Shown: positions 7,683 to 15,859, counted from the first letter of the stretch. The stretch is 36,975 bases of DNA from Micromonospora rosaria (GCF_001567585.1 NZ_LRQV01000062.1:1-36975), one strand, 5' to 3'. Notes: a model not told the origin generated them from the letters alone. Program-made: numbers and translations.

Positions 7683-7707
7683 GTACCCCACCTGACCTGC
7701 GCAAAAC
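7683..7707 (-). promoter_or_regulatory. Sigma-B/SigF-type promoter of the gas vesicle operon
   Basis: On the minus strand GTTT (7707-7704), a 15-nt spacer and GGGTAC (7688-7683) match the actinobacterial sigma-B/SigF consensus GTTT-N14-16-GGGTAY. The predicted transcript would start near 7675, leaving a leader of about 115 nt before ATG 7558. This class controls general or osmotic stress genes in Streptomyces and mycobacteria. Confidence 0.7.
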
Positions 7708-7927
7708 ATCGGGGCGGGCATTCGACGAGGGCTCTCCGACTGCGAATCGGACACCCGGTCGAAATCGCCGATCGAGGTCGTGTACCGACCATAAGGACAG
7801 CCCTGTCGATCGCGGCCACAAACTGCCCGCCGCACCTTGACGCCGCAGGCAGATTCATCCCCGGTGGCGCGCCGACATAATTGCTTTTGGGGGGCGGGAG
7901 GAGATGTCCTGTCGGCGGCCGGCCCGG

Positions 7928-7957
7928 TCCGCCCGGGGACGTGGGCCGCCGGGCGGA
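7928..7957 (-). terminator. Hairpin after the GNAT gene
   Basis: TCCGCCCGG (7928-7936) and CCGGGCGGA (7949-7957) form a perfect 9-bp stem with a 12-nt loop, 11 nt beyond the GNAT stop. No U-tract follows, as is common in actinobacteria. Confidence 0.5.
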
Positions 7958-7968
7958 GTGACGGGCGG

Positions 7969-8472
7969 TCAGGCCTGCGGGGTGTCCAGGGAGATCTCGG
8001 CGACCACCCGGTCGCCGTCCTCACGGATCTTCGCGCCGAGCTTGCGCAGGACCGACAGCGCACCGGCGTTCCGCGAGGTGGTCTGCGCCACGACGGTGTG
8101 CATCCCCACCGCGGCGGCGGCGTTCAGCAGTTCCCGCAACGCCGCCGCGCCGAGCCCCTGACCACGGGCGGACCGGCCCAGCCACATCCCGGCCTCCACC
8201 GTGCCGGGCTCGTCCCGCCGCGCCATCCGGACCATCCCGACGACCTCGTCACCGGCGAGGATCGCGTACATCTGGGTGCCGGTGGGGCCGGGCAGCCCAC
8301 CGAAGCTGTCCCGGTGGAACGCCCGGAACGCCTCCCGCCGGGCGTGCGACCACCCGGCCGGCGCGTCGACCGGGGGCATGACGTCGTCCGGCTCCGCTTC
8401 GGCGACCGCCACCGAGAGCAGGGGCTCCAGGTTCCGCTCGTCCACCGGCTCCAGCCGGACCGCACCCGCCAC
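7969..8472 (-). CDS. GNAT-family N-acetyltransferase
   Basis: A 167-residue protein with GNAT motifs: a central AILAGDEVVGMVRMAR strand pair, the acetyl-CoA motif WLGRSARGQGLGAAALRELL (R/Q-x-x-G-x-G) and TSRNAGALSVLRKLGAKIRED near the end. It would transfer an acetyl group from acetyl-CoA to an unidentified amine. Several starts are in frame (TTG 8514, GTG 8502, GTG 8472). GTG 8472 is chosen because CAGACT lies exactly 7 nt upstream, resembling a leaderless start; the evidence is modest. It stands alone, divergent from metN. Confidence 0.85.
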   Translation of the reverse strand: MAGAVRLEPVDERNLEPLLSVAVAEAEPDDVMPPVDAPAGWSHARREAFRAFHRDSFGGLPGPTGTQMYAILAGDEVVGMVRMARRDEPGTVEAGMWLGRSARGQGLGAAALRELLNAAAAVGMHTVVAQTTSRNAGALSVLRKLGAKIREDGDRVVAEISLDTPQA

Positions 8473-8641
8473 GTGCCGCAGTCTGCCCGCCGGGCCGGCC
8501 ACCGTCCACCCCAATGCCGGGCCTCTGCCGGTCCGGTCGGGCGTTACGGCCGGTCGGCCCAGCCGTGTTCCACCTCACCAAGGGCTGTCAAAAGCCGAAA
8601 CACCGATTAACCTACTTACCCGCTAGACAATATCGGGAGTC

Positions 8642-9655
8642 ATGTCATCCCCGGAAACATACCGACAGGGACCCAACGTGATCGAACTGGACGGACTACG
8701 CCGGACGTACCGCGCCAAGGGGCGCTCGGTCGTCGCTGTCGACGGCGTCAGCCTCTCCGTCCGCGCCGGTGAGGTCTTCGGCGTGGTGGGCCGCAGCGGA
8801 GCTGGCAAGAGTACCCTCCTGCGCTGCGTCAACCTGCTCGAACGGCCAGATGAGGGCAGCGTCACGGTGGACGGGGTCGAGCTGACCGCGCTGGGCGGGG
8901 CCCGGCTGCGCGCCGCCCGGCAGCGCACCGGCATGGTGCACCAGCACTTCGCGCTGCTCAGCTCCCGTACCGCCGCCGGGAACGTCGCCTTCGCGCTGGA
9001 GGTGATGGGGGTACCCCGCGCCGAGCGCGCCCGACGGGTCGCCGAGCTGCTCGACCTGGTCGGGTTGACCGACCGGGCCGACGCGTACCCGGCGCAGCTC
9101 TCCGGCGGGCAGAAGCAGCGGGTGGGCATCGCCCGCGCGCTGGCCGGACGGCCCAAGGTGCTCCTCTCCGACGAGGCCACCTCGGCGCTGGACCCGGAGA
9201 CCACCCGGTCGATCCTCGGCCTGCTCCGCGACCTCAACCAGCGTCTCGGGCTGACCATCCTGCTGATCACCCACGAGATGGACGTGGTGAAGCGGCTCTG
9301 CGACTCCGTGGCGGTGATGCGCGACGGCCGGGTCACCGAGGCCGGGCCGGTCACCGAGCTGATCGCCCGCCCCGGCTCGGAGCTGGCCGCCGAGCTGTTC
9401 CCGCTCGGACCGCCGCCGGCGCTGCCGGACACCACCGTCGTCGACGTGACGGTCACCGGGTCGGGCAGCTCCTTCGTCGCCGACCTCGCCCGCCGCTTCG
9501 ACCTGGACGTGCAGATCGTCAACGGCACCGTGGAGCAGCTCGCCGGTGGCCGCGCCGGGCGGCTGCGCCTGGCCCTACCCGGTGACGCCGACCGGACCGC
9601 ACCGGCCGTCGCCCACCTGCGCGCGGCCGGACTCACCGTGGAGGTGCCGGCATGA
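8642..9655 (+). CDS. metN: Methionine ABC importer, ATP-binding protein MetN
   Basis: A 337-residue ATPase: Walker A GRSGAGKS (50-57), Q-loop region HQHFALLSSRTAAGNV, signature LSGGQKQR, Walker B with the MetN-typical DEATSALDPETTRSIL, and switch His in LLITHEMDVVKRLCD. The C-terminal ~75 residues are a NIL domain, the methionine-sensing module that shuts the transporter by trans-inhibition. An alternative GTG at 8678 (MIELDG...) has AGGGA upstream and matches the usual MetN N terminus, so ATG 8642 is not certain. The gene overlaps metI by ATGA. I could not make out a SAM riboswitch in the 127 nt upstream. Confidence 0.93.
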   Translation: MSSPETYRQGPNVIELDGLRRTYRAKGRSVVAVDGVSLSVRAGEVFGVVGRSGAGKSTLLRCVNLLERPDEGSVTVDGVELTALGGARLRAARQRTGMVHQHFALLSSRTAAGNVAFALEVMGVPRAERARRVAELLDLVGLTDRADAYPAQLSGGQKQRVGIARALAGRPKVLLSDEATSALDPETTRSILGLLRDLNQRLGLTILLITHEMDVVKRLCDSVAVMRDGRVTEAGPVTELIARPGSELAAELFPLGPPPALPDTTVVDVTVTGSGSSFVADLARRFDLDVQIVNGTVEQLAGGRAGRLRLALPGDADRTAPAVAHLRAAGLTVEVPA

Positions 9656-10308
9656 TCGCCGACGACCTGGTCGAACTGCTCTGGCAGGGGCTGCGCGAGA
9701 CCGCGTACATGGTGGGGGTGGCGTCCCTGCTCGCGGCGGTCGGCGGGCTGCTGGTCGGCGTCGCCCTGGTGCTCACCGGCCCCGGCGGCCTGCTGCCGGC
9801 GCGGCCGGTGAACGCCCTGCTCGGCCTGGTGGTCAACATCGGCCGTTCGCTGCCGTTCATCATCCTGCTGGTCGCGATCATCCCGTTCACCCGGGCGGTG
9901 GTCGGCACCACCATCGGCACCACGGCGGCCATCGTGCCGCTGACGGTCAGCGCGATCCCGTTCTACGCCCGGATCGTGGAGACCGCGCTGCGCGAGGTCG
10001 ACCGGGACGTCATCGCCGCCGCCCACGCGATGGGCGCCAACCGCCGGCAGATCGTCGGGAAGGTGCTGCTCCGCGAGGCCCGGCCCGGTCTGGTCGCCGG
10101 GCTCACCCTCACCGTGGTCGCGCTGATCGGCTACTCGGCGATGGCCGGGGTGATCGGCGGGGGCGGCCTCGGCGACCTCGCCCTGCGCTACGGCTACCAG
10201 CGTTTCGAGAACGACATCATGATCGCCACGGTGGTGCTCCTGGTGGCGTTCGTCCAACTCGTCCAGATGGTGGGTGACGTGATCACCCGCCGGCTGGCGC
10301 ACCGATAA
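9652..10308 (+). CDS. metI: Methionine ABC importer permease MetI
   Basis: A 218-residue inner-membrane protein with about five hydrophobic segments and the EAA-type coupling loop AHAMGANRRQIVGKVLLREARPGL that docks on MetN. The NIGRSLPFIILLVAIIPFTR stretch is typical of MetI. It forms the translocation channel for D/L-methionine. Start ATG overlaps the metN stop. Confidence 0.93.
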   Translation: MIADDLVELLWQGLRETAYMVGVASLLAAVGGLLVGVALVLTGPGGLLPARPVNALLGLVVNIGRSLPFIILLVAIIPFTRAVVGTTIGTTAAIVPLTVSAIPFYARIVETALREVDRDVIAAAHAMGANRRQIVGKVLLREARPGLVAGLTLTVVALIGYSAMAGVIGGGGLGDLALRYGYQRFENDIMIATVVLLVAFVQLVQMVGDVITRRLAHR

Positions 10309-10328
10309 CCAGAAGGAAGGCATTCATC

Positions 10329-11153
10329 GTGCGACGCATCACCGCAGCACTCGCCGCGACCGCGCTCGTCCTGGGCCTCGCTGCCTGCGGGTCCGACACC
10401 GACGAGAGCGGCGCCTCCGCCTCGCCCGACGCCACGCTCAAGGTCGGGGTCAGCCCGGTGCCGCACGGCGAGATCCTCACCTACATCAAGGACAACCTGG
10501 CCGAGCAGGCCGGGCTGAAGCTGGAGATCGTCGAGTTCACCGACTACGTCCAGCCGAACCGGGCGCTGGAGGAGAAGCAGCTCGACGCCAACTACTTCCA
10601 GACCGTGCCGTACCTGGAGACCGAGAAGCAGGCCAAGGGGTACAAGTTCACCGCGCTCTCCCCGGTGCACATCGAGCCGCTCGGCCTGTACTCGAAGAAG
10701 GCCACCTCGCTGGAGGCGCTGCCGGAGAAGGCCGTGGTGGCGATCCCGAACGACCCGACCAACTCCGGCCGGGCGCTGAACCTGCTCGCCCAGCACGGCA
10801 TCATCACGCTGAAGGAGGGAGCGGGGACCTCCGCCACCCAGCGTGACATCGCCGACAACCCGAAGCAGCTCCAGTTCCGGGAGCTGGAGGCGGCCCAGCT
10901 TCCGCGCAGCCTCGACGACACCGACGCCTCGGTGATCAACGGCAACTACGCCATCGAGTCCGGCCTGAAGCCGGCCACCGACGCGCTCGCGCTGGAGAAG
11001 GCCGAGAACAACCCGAACGCCAACCTGGTGGTGGTCCGTGACGGCGAGCAGAACGACCCGCGCGTGGTGAAGCTGGAGGAGCTGCTGCACTCCGCCGAGG
11101 TCAAGAAGTTCATCGAGGAGAAGTACCAGGGCTCGGTCCTGCCCGCGTTCTGA
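10329..11153 (+). CDS. metQ: Methionine-binding lipoprotein MetQ
   Basis: A 274-residue NlpA/MetQ protein. The GTG start gives a lipoprotein signal peptide with lipobox LAAC (Cys20), so the mature protein is lipid-anchored outside the membrane. The VGVSPVPHGEIL strand, FTDYVQPNRALEEKQLDANYFQTVPYL block and AIPNDPTNSGRALNLLAQHGIITL motif are hallmarks. AGAAGGAAGG provides a ribosome-binding site 20 nt after the metI stop. With metN and metI it makes a complete import system. Confidence 0.94.
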   Translation: MRRITAALAATALVLGLAACGSDTDESGASASPDATLKVGVSPVPHGEILTYIKDNLAEQAGLKLEIVEFTDYVQPNRALEEKQLDANYFQTVPYLETEKQAKGYKFTALSPVHIEPLGLYSKKATSLEALPEKAVVAIPNDPTNSGRALNLLAQHGIITLKEGAGTSATQRDIADNPKQLQFRELEAAQLPRSLDDTDASVINGNYAIESGLKPATDALALEKAENNPNANLVVVRDGEQNDPRVVKLEELLHSAEVKKFIEEKYQGSVLPAF

Positions 11154-11159
11154 TCCCGA

Positions 11160-11192
11160 CCGAGCCGGTCCGGTCCACCCGGGCCGGCTCGG
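11160..11192. terminator. Hairpin between metQ and the PP2C-like gene
   Basis: CCGAGCCGG (11160-11168) and CCGGCTCGG (11184-11192) form a perfect 9-bp stem with a 15-nt loop between two convergent stops, suggesting bidirectional termination. There is no U-tract. Confidence 0.6.
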
Positions 11193-11201
11193 CGGGCGCG
11201 G

Positions 11202-12122
11202 TCACCCGGCCGGCGGGAACTCGCAGAGCACCGCCGAGGCGTCGTCGGAGCCCTTGTGCCGGCGTAGCCGCTCCGGGTGGTCCCGCTCGGCGGCCCGGAC
11301 CCGGTCGATGAGCGCGCCCGGCCCGTCCCGGGTGACCAGGTCCAGCAATCCGGCCCAGTCGACGAGCCCGAACTGCTCCACCGCGCTGGAGGCGCCGTCG
11401 CTGAGCAGCACGGCCCGCCTGACCGCGCCGGGGCCGTGCAGCGGGAGGGTGCCGGTCACCGCGTGGTACGCGGCGTCCGGGTCGGCGGCGGCCACCCAGT
11501 ACCCGTGCGTCCGGTTCATCCGCTCCCGCTGGACTCCCACCGCCTGCCGGAACCGGGTGGCCCGGTCCTCCGCGCCGGCCGGCACGGTCTCGGCGATCCG
11601 GCGCAGGTCGGCGAGCGCGTCGGCCAGCCGGTCGTCGGTCACCACGCGGACCTGCCCGCCGGCCTCCAGCACCAGCGGGCTGTCGCAGAGCACCAGGTGG
11701 TCCACCTGGCCGGGGCCGCAACGGAGCAGGCAGACCGTCGCGGACGGGGTACCCGGATGGTCGAGGTCGCACTGCCCGCCGTGGTCGGCCCGGACCGCGA
11801 GGATCGCCGCGGCCAGGTTGCTCATCAGCGTCGCCGCCGGCCGGGCCGCCGCGGCCAGCCCGATCCGGGCCGCGAGGTGCCGGACGTACCACTGCGGCCC
11901 GTGGACGCACCCGGTCTCGAAACCCTCCGGTACGGTCGCCCCGTCGAGGACCCCGACCAGCGGGCCGAACTGGAACACCAGGTCCTCGTTGAGCGGCTGG
12001 CCCGGGGCCGGCGCGGAGGCGGAGCGTACCCGCATCACGGGGGTGTCCACGACGGCCCGGACCGGACGCGCGGCCCCCGCCGCACCCGTCGCCGGGCGTC
12101 CCCGGTCGCCCGCAGCCGCCAT
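11202..12122 (-). CDS. PP2C-like protein phosphatase-domain protein
   Basis: A 306-residue protein with the spaced metal-binding pattern of PP2C-type Ser/Thr phosphatases: NED (45-47), VLDGAT (58-63), LLSDGAS and GSDDASAVLCEF near the end. The family uses two Mn/Mg ions to remove phosphate from proteins. Length is normal for a single-domain member; no membrane segment or sensor domain is visible. A GTG at 12155 is in frame, but ATG 12122 has GGGGAGG nine nt upstream. ATG 12035 is also possible. Its substrate is unknown. Confidence 0.78.
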   Translation of the reverse strand: MAAAGDRGRPATGAAGAARPVRAVVDTPVMRVRSASAPAPGQPLNEDLVFQFGPLVGVLDGATVPEGFETGCVHGPQWYVRHLAARIGLAAAARPAATLMSNLAAAILAVRADHGGQCDLDHPGTPSATVCLLRCGPGQVDHLVLCDSPLVLEAGGQVRVVTDDRLADALADLRRIAETVPAGAEDRATRFRQAVGVQRERMNRTHGYWVAAADPDAAYHAVTGTLPLHGPGAVRRAVLLSDGASSAVEQFGLVDWAGLLDLVTRDGPGALIDRVRAAERDHPERLRRHKGSDDASAVLCEFPPAG

Positions 12123-12243
12123 CCCCCGTCGCCTCCCCACGCTCGCGCCCGTCACCCGCGCCCCACGCCGGACCGGACCCGCCTACCCGGTCCGTCCGAC
12201 CCCATGCCCCGCGCCACCGAATCCGGTGCGGGGCCGCCGGCGG

Positions 12244-12630
12244 TCAGCGGCGGCGGTTGCGGGCGCGCGAGGAGCGCAGCCGGCGGAGCCGGCCGATCAG
12301 CAGCGGCTCGGCGGCGAGCGCGGCCGGATTGTCCAACAGGGCGTTCAGCAACTGGTAGTAGCGGGTCGCGGAGAGCCCGAAGGTGTCCCGGATCGCCTGC
12401 TCCTTGGCCCCGGCGTGCCGCCACCACTGCTGCTCGAAGGCGAGGATGCCGCGCTCCCGCTCGGTCAGCCCCGACCCCGGCGCGGACGCCCCGGCGGGTC
12501 CGTCCCCGGCCGGCTCGGTCCCGGCCTCGGGTCCGGTACGCGGCGGCGGCGGGACGTGCTCCGTCTCGGGTGCGGTACGCGGCGGCGGGACGCTGATTCC
12601 GGTGGTGGGAGCGGCGTCGGGCTGCTGCAT
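12244..12630 (-). CDS. DUF3263-domain protein
   Basis: A 128-residue protein. The first ~50 residues are Pro/Thr-rich and probably disordered. The rest matches the actinobacterial DUF3263 family: LTERERGILAFEQQWWRHAGAKEQAIRDTFGLSATRYYQLLNALLDNPAAL...PLLIGRLRRLR. The helix pattern suggests a small DNA-binding or sigma-region-4-like fold, but no function is established. ATG 12630 with GAGGAG upstream is the start; a longer frame to 12858 crosses the terminator at 12747-12780 and is not believed. A TTACGCT hexamer near 12686 may be its -10. Confidence 0.8.
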   Translation of the reverse strand: MQQPDAAPTTGISVPPPRTAPETEHVPPPPRTGPEAGTEPAGDGPAGASAPGSGLTERERGILAFEQQWWRHAGAKEQAIRDTFGLSATRYYQLLNALLDNPAALAAEPLLIGRLRRLRSSRARNRRR

Positions 12631-12746
12631 GGCGCTCCTCGCTCGGACGCGGCGGCGCGGCGACGCCGACCGGGGATGACCAGCGTAACCAGGCCCGACG
12701 CGGGACGCATCCGTCGCCGGGGTGGCTGACGTCACCGCCGGGTACG

Positions 12747-12780
12747 CCGACGGGCCCCGGTGTTTACCGGGGCCCGTCGG
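12747..12780 (-). terminator. Strong hairpin terminator of the ABC exporter operon
   Basis: CCGACGGGCCCCGGT (12747-12761) and ACCGGGGCCCGTCGG (12766-12780) are a perfect 15-bp inverted repeat around the loop GTTT. It lies 20 nt past the permease stop. Confidence 0.85.
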
Positions 12781-12799
12781 TGGCCGGCGCCGGGGTGCG

Positions 12800-13816
12800 T
12801 CAGGAGATGTCCCGTCGCCGCATCGCCCAGATCGCCGCGCCGAGCACCAGCACCACACCGGCGCCGAAGAGCACCGCCGACTGCCCCCACGTCACGTCGT
12901 AGGTGGCCGGCTGGCACTGCCCACTGAAGTCGCTGACACAGCTCCGCCACTCCTGGAGGGTGACCTTCTGCTGCATCCAGGCCAGGGCGTACGTCGGCAT
13001 CAGCCACCGCTCCACGAAGGCCACGTTGGCCATGGAGAACAGGATGCCGACGCCGAACTGGCCCACCACCGCCAGCGCGATCGCGCCGCCGAGCGCCATG
13101 GCGGTGTGGCGGCCCAGCGAGGCCAGCCCGAACCCGACCACCGCCACGGCCAGCACCAACGCCAGCCCGCGCAGCCCGGTCAGGGCGAACGACTCCCAGA
13201 CCCCGGGGGTCATCCGCTCGGTGCTGCCCCGCAGGACGGCGGTCAGCCACAGCCCTGCGGTCCAGAGCGCCCCGGCGGAGACGGTCACCGCGATCAGCCC
13301 GGTGAGCAGCGCCGCCAGTTTGGTCAGCAGCACGGTCACCCGGCGGGGCCGCCAGAGCAGGAGGTTCATCATGCCGCCGGTGCTCCACTCCGCCCCGACG
13401 AAGCTGGCGCCGACGACGAACGCGACCAGGGCCAGCACGGCGGTGAACGCGAGCGCCAGATCCTCGAAGCCCTGGCGGAAGTCGAAGGTGGCGGGGAGGA
13501 ACCACTCCGCCTCGATCTGGTCGCGCGGCGGCGGCACGATCTCCGCACAGTCCGTCGGGTACCGGCCGTCGTCCGTCACCCCGGCCGCCCGGTCCCGCTC
13601 GCAACCGGCCCGTTCCCGCTCGGCCCAGCGCACCTGCTCCTGGTGCTGCCGGTCGGCCTGCCGCTCGGCCGCCGCCCACTGCTCCGGGCCGACCTTCTCG
13701 TTGGTGGCGAAGAGACCGGCCACCACCAGCGCGAGGACCAGCAGGCCCAGCAGGGTCATGTAGCGGGTGAAGCGCCGCTTGACGAGCCGGCGCAGCTCCG
13801 TACGGTAGAGGCTCAC
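12800..13816 (-). CDS. ABC transporter permease, ABC-2-like
   Basis: A 338-residue membrane protein. One segment near the N terminus (about 19-37) is followed by a long, probably external loop (38-115) rich in charged residues with two cysteines (72, 90). About five more segments follow, and a second cysteine pair lies in CVSDFSGQC near the end. The GAEWSTGGMMNLLLWRPRR motif resembles permeases of the bacteriocin/lantibiotic-export and ABC-2 classes. GTG 13816 overlaps the ATPase stop as GTGA, so the two subunits are co-translated. The substrate is unknown. Confidence 0.85.
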   Translation of the reverse strand: MSLYRTELRRLVKRRFTRYMTLLGLLVLALVVAGLFATNEKVGPEQWAAAERQADRQHQEQVRWAERERAGCERDRAAGVTDDGRYPTDCAEIVPPPRDQIEAEWFLPATFDFRQGFEDLALAFTAVLALVAFVVGASFVGAEWSTGGMMNLLLWRPRRVTVLLTKLAALLTGLIAVTVSAGALWTAGLWLTAVLRGSTERMTPGVWESFALTGLRGLALVLAVAVVGFGLASLGRHTAMALGGAIALAVVGQFGVGILFSMANVAFVERWLMPTYALAWMQQKVTLQEWRSCVSDFSGQCQPATYDVTWGQSAVLFGAGVVLVLGAAIWAMRRRDIS

Positions 13817-14823
13817 GCGCCCCACCCTCCTCCGGTGGTCTCGGGCCGGGCCGCCCCGCCCACCCGGGCGGACTCGTCGACCTGGCGGTGCTGGCCCGGT
13901 ACGGGTGCCGTGGCGGTGAGTTCGAGGAAGACGCTCTCCAGGTCCACGGCGACCGGGGCCAGTTCGCTGACGTACAGGCCGTGCTCGGCGAGCAGCCGGC
14001 TGACCACGGCCGGCTTGTCGACGTCGGCGAGCATCAGGTGGTCGGGGTACGGGGTCACCTGGAGCCCGGCCCGGGTGAGGGCGTCGGCGGCGGCCGGCAG
14101 GTCGGTGACCGCCTCCAGCCGGACCCGCACGGCGCTGCTGGCGTGCTGCGCCAGCACCTGCCCGACGGGGCCGAAGGCGACCCGGCGGCCCAGCGAGATG
14201 ATGGTGACCGAGTCGCAGATGAGCTGGATCTCGCCGAGGATGTGGCTGGAGAGCAGCACGGTCATCCCGGACTCGGCGAGGGTGCGGGTGAGGGTGCGCA
14301 TCTCCCGGATGCCACCGGGGTCCAGCCCGTTGGCGGGCTCGTCCAGGATGAGCAGCTTCGGGTTCTTCAGCAGGGCCGACGCGACCGCGAGCCGCTGCTT
14401 CATGCCCAGCGAGTACGTCTTGACCCGCTCGCCCGCGCGGTCGCGGAGCCCGACCAGTTCGAGCACCTCGTCGACCCGCTGCCGGGGCACCTCCCCGGCG
14501 CTGGCCAGCAGGGACAGTGTGTCCCGGGCGGTGAAGTGCGGGAAGAACTGCGGGCTCTCCACGATCGCCCCGACCTGGCGGGCCACCGTGGGCAGGGCGG
14601 CCGGCACCTCGTGCCCGAGGATGGCCATCCGCCCGCCGTCGGACCGGATCAGGCCGAGCAGCGTCCGCAGGGTGGTCGTCTTGCCCGAGCCGTTGGGCCC
14701 CAGGAAGCCGTGTACCTGACCGGCCTCGACCCGCATGTCGAACCCGTCGAGCGCGTTGCGGGTACCGCGCCGACGGCTCCGGTACGTCTTGCGGAGACCC
14801 GCTATCTCCAGGACAGCCGTCAA
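13813..14823 (-). CDS. ABC transporter ATP-binding protein (exporter type)
   Basis: A 336-residue ATPase: Walker A GPNGSGKT (42-49), signature YSLGMKQRL, Walker B LLILDEPANGLDPGG and switch region VLLSSHILGEI, as in the drug/lantibiotic-export (CcmA/BcrA) branch. A C-terminal ~100-residue extension follows the ATPase fold. TTG 14823 is chosen over ATG 14850 and 14886 because GGGGGAGG lies exactly 7 nt upstream; the ATG alternatives lack such a site. It pairs with the downstream permease to form a homodimeric-ATPase exporter. A double palindrome upstream (14867-14901) is a candidate operator. Confidence 0.87.
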   Translation of the reverse strand: MTAVLEIAGLRKTYRSRRRGTRNALDGFDMRVEAGQVHGFLGPNGSGKTTTLRTLLGLIRSDGGRMAILGHEVPAALPTVARQVGAIVESPQFFPHFTARDTLSLLASAGEVPRQRVDEVLELVGLRDRAGERVKTYSLGMKQRLAVASALLKNPKLLILDEPANGLDPGGIREMRTLTRTLAESGMTVLLSSHILGEIQLICDSVTIISLGRRVAFGPVGQVLAQHASSAVRVRLEAVTDLPAAADALTRAGLQVTPYPDHLMLADVDKPAVVSRLLAEHGLYVSELAPVAVDLESVFLELTATAPVPGQHRQVDESARVGGAARPETTGGGWGA

Positions 14824-14866
14824 GGCTGCACCTCCCCCGATGGAATGCATGGTGACGACGGACACC

Positions 14867-14901
14867 ATACGCGGTATACACGCCACCGCAATACCCGGTA
14901 T
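14867..14901 (-). promoter_or_regulatory. Paired 11-bp palindromes, candidate operator of the ABC exporter
   Basis: ATACGCGGTAT (14867-14877) and ATACCCGGTAT (14891-14901) differ at one base and are palindromic around their centres, 24 bp apart. They lie 44-78 bp upstream of the TTG start, where the core promoter is expected. Such paired sites upstream of small ABC operons are common for GntR/YtrA- or TetR-type repressors, but no regulator gene is adjacent. Confidence 0.55.
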
Positions 14902-14942
14902 GCATCTCGGCGTGTCGGGGCAGACGGAAGCAGCTCAGCGCC

Positions 14943-14997
14943 GGTGAGAGGGGTTCCCCTCTCTACCGCAGGCGTTAATAAGGGGCCCTTCCTTACC
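14943..14997 (-). repeat. Interspersed GGGCCC-centred repeat, copy A
   Basis: Read on the minus strand it starts 1 nt after the DeoR stop: AAGGAAGGGCCCC, three bases, TTAACGC, then a hairpin-forming GAGAGGGG-CCCCTCTC end. It aligns with copy B at 25311-25370. It probably serves as a terminator. Confidence 0.7.
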
Positions 14998-14998
14998 G

Positions 14999-15784
14999 TC
15001 AGGCGCAGATGACGGTGACGCCGGCGGCCCGGAAGGCCTCGACCATCTCCGGGGCGGCCCCGGAGTCGGTGACCAGCGTCTCCACCCGGTCCACCGGGCA
15101 GATCCGGGCGAACGCGTGACCGCCCAGCTTGGACGAGTCCGCGATGATCACGACGCGCTTGGCGCGGGCCACCATGAGGTTGTTCATCGCCGCCTCGCCC
15201 TCGTGGTGGGCGGCGGCACCGAGCTGCGGGTCGATCGCGTCCACCCCGAGCAGGGCGACGTCCAGGGTGACCTCGCGCAGCAGTGCCCCGCCCAGCGGGC
15301 CGACCAGCTCGAACGACTTGGGCCGGACCACCCCGCCGGCCACCACGACCTTCATCCGGGACCGGACCAGCAGCTCGTTGGCGATGTTCAGCGCGTTGGT
15401 GACCACGGTGAGCTGGGCGCCCTCGGCGCTGGTATTCAGGTCCGGCCGGACGGCCAGCGCGCGGGCCACCTCGGTGCTGGTGGTGCCGCCGTTGAGCCCG
15501 ACCACGGTGCCGGGCGCGACCAGCGCGGCGGCGGCGGCCCCGATCCGCTGCTTCTCGGCCGAGTGCTTCGCCGTCTTGTACCGCAACGGCAGGTCGTACG
15601 AGACCCCGTTGGCGACCGCCCCACCCCGGGTACGGGTGATCATCTGCTGTTGGGCGAGCTGGTCGAAGTCGCGCCGGATGGTGGCCTGGGAGACGTCGAG
15701 CCGCTCGGCGGCCTCCTCGACGCTGACCCGTCCGGTGTCGGTCAGCATCTCCAGCAGGGCGTTCCATCTGGCGTAACGGTCCAC
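14999..15784 (-). CDS. DeoR-family transcriptional regulator of the amino-sugar cluster
   Basis: A 261-residue regulator. Residues 6-58 form the DeoR winged helix-turn-helix (LLEMLTDTGRVSVEEAAERLDVSQATIRRDFDQLAQQQMITRTRGG); the rest is the sugar-phosphate-sensing domain with GLNGGTTSTEVAR, VVTNALNIANEL and the VIIADSSKLG motif. GTG 15784 is the start: GGAGG lies 7 nt upstream, while the longer frame to 15859 would cover its own promoter. It is divergent from the SIS-ROK-nagA operon and probably represses it until a phosphorylated amino sugar binds. Confidence 0.88.
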   Translation of the reverse strand: MDRYARWNALLEMLTDTGRVSVEEAAERLDVSQATIRRDFDQLAQQQMITRTRGGAVANGVSYDLPLRYKTAKHSAEKQRIGAAAAALVAPGTVVGLNGGTTSTEVARALAVRPDLNTSAEGAQLTVVTNALNIANELLVRSRMKVVVAGGVVRPKSFELVGPLGGALLREVTLDVALLGVDAIDPQLGAAAHHEGEAAMNNLMVARAKRVVIIADSSKLGGHAFARICPVDRVETLVTDSGAAPEMVEAFRAAGVTVICA

Positions 15785-15829
15785 CCCGGGTCCTCCAGGT
15801 GCCTGCACGGTCAGTGATTGATTGCGTGC

Positions 15830-15859
15830 ACAGTAGTGCGCGGAACTGGGACCGCGCAA
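15830..15859 (-). promoter_or_regulatory. Putative promoter of the DeoR gene with operator-like dyad
   Basis: On the minus strand TTGCGC (15859-15854), an 18-nt spacer and TACTGT (15835-15830) resemble a housekeeping promoter, giving a leader of about 40 nt. GCGCAC-TACT-GTGCAC around the -10 is a near-perfect dyad that could be an autoregulatory site. Confidence 0.45.

Larger units (their letters stand above)
7559..7968. other. Intergenic region upstream of the gvp operon
   Basis: A 410-bp region with lower GC than its surroundings. It holds the promoter and leader hairpin listed separately, and near 7928-7957 the terminator of the next gene. Small reading frames exist on both strands (such as 7646-7840) but none has a ribosome-binding site or recognisable product. 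Confidence 0.6.

Noticed and set aside
7646..7840. Small plus-strand frame upstream of the gvp operon
   Set aside because: No ribosome-binding site, unusual composition, and it overlaps the gvp promoter.
8515..8641. SAM riboswitch upstream of metN
   Set aside because: The 127-nt gap lacks a recognisable aptamer core; I could not build the conserved helices.
12631..12858. N-terminal extension of the DUF3263 protein to 12858
   Set aside because: It would cover the strong terminator at 12747-12780; the ATG at 12630 has a good ribosome-binding site.
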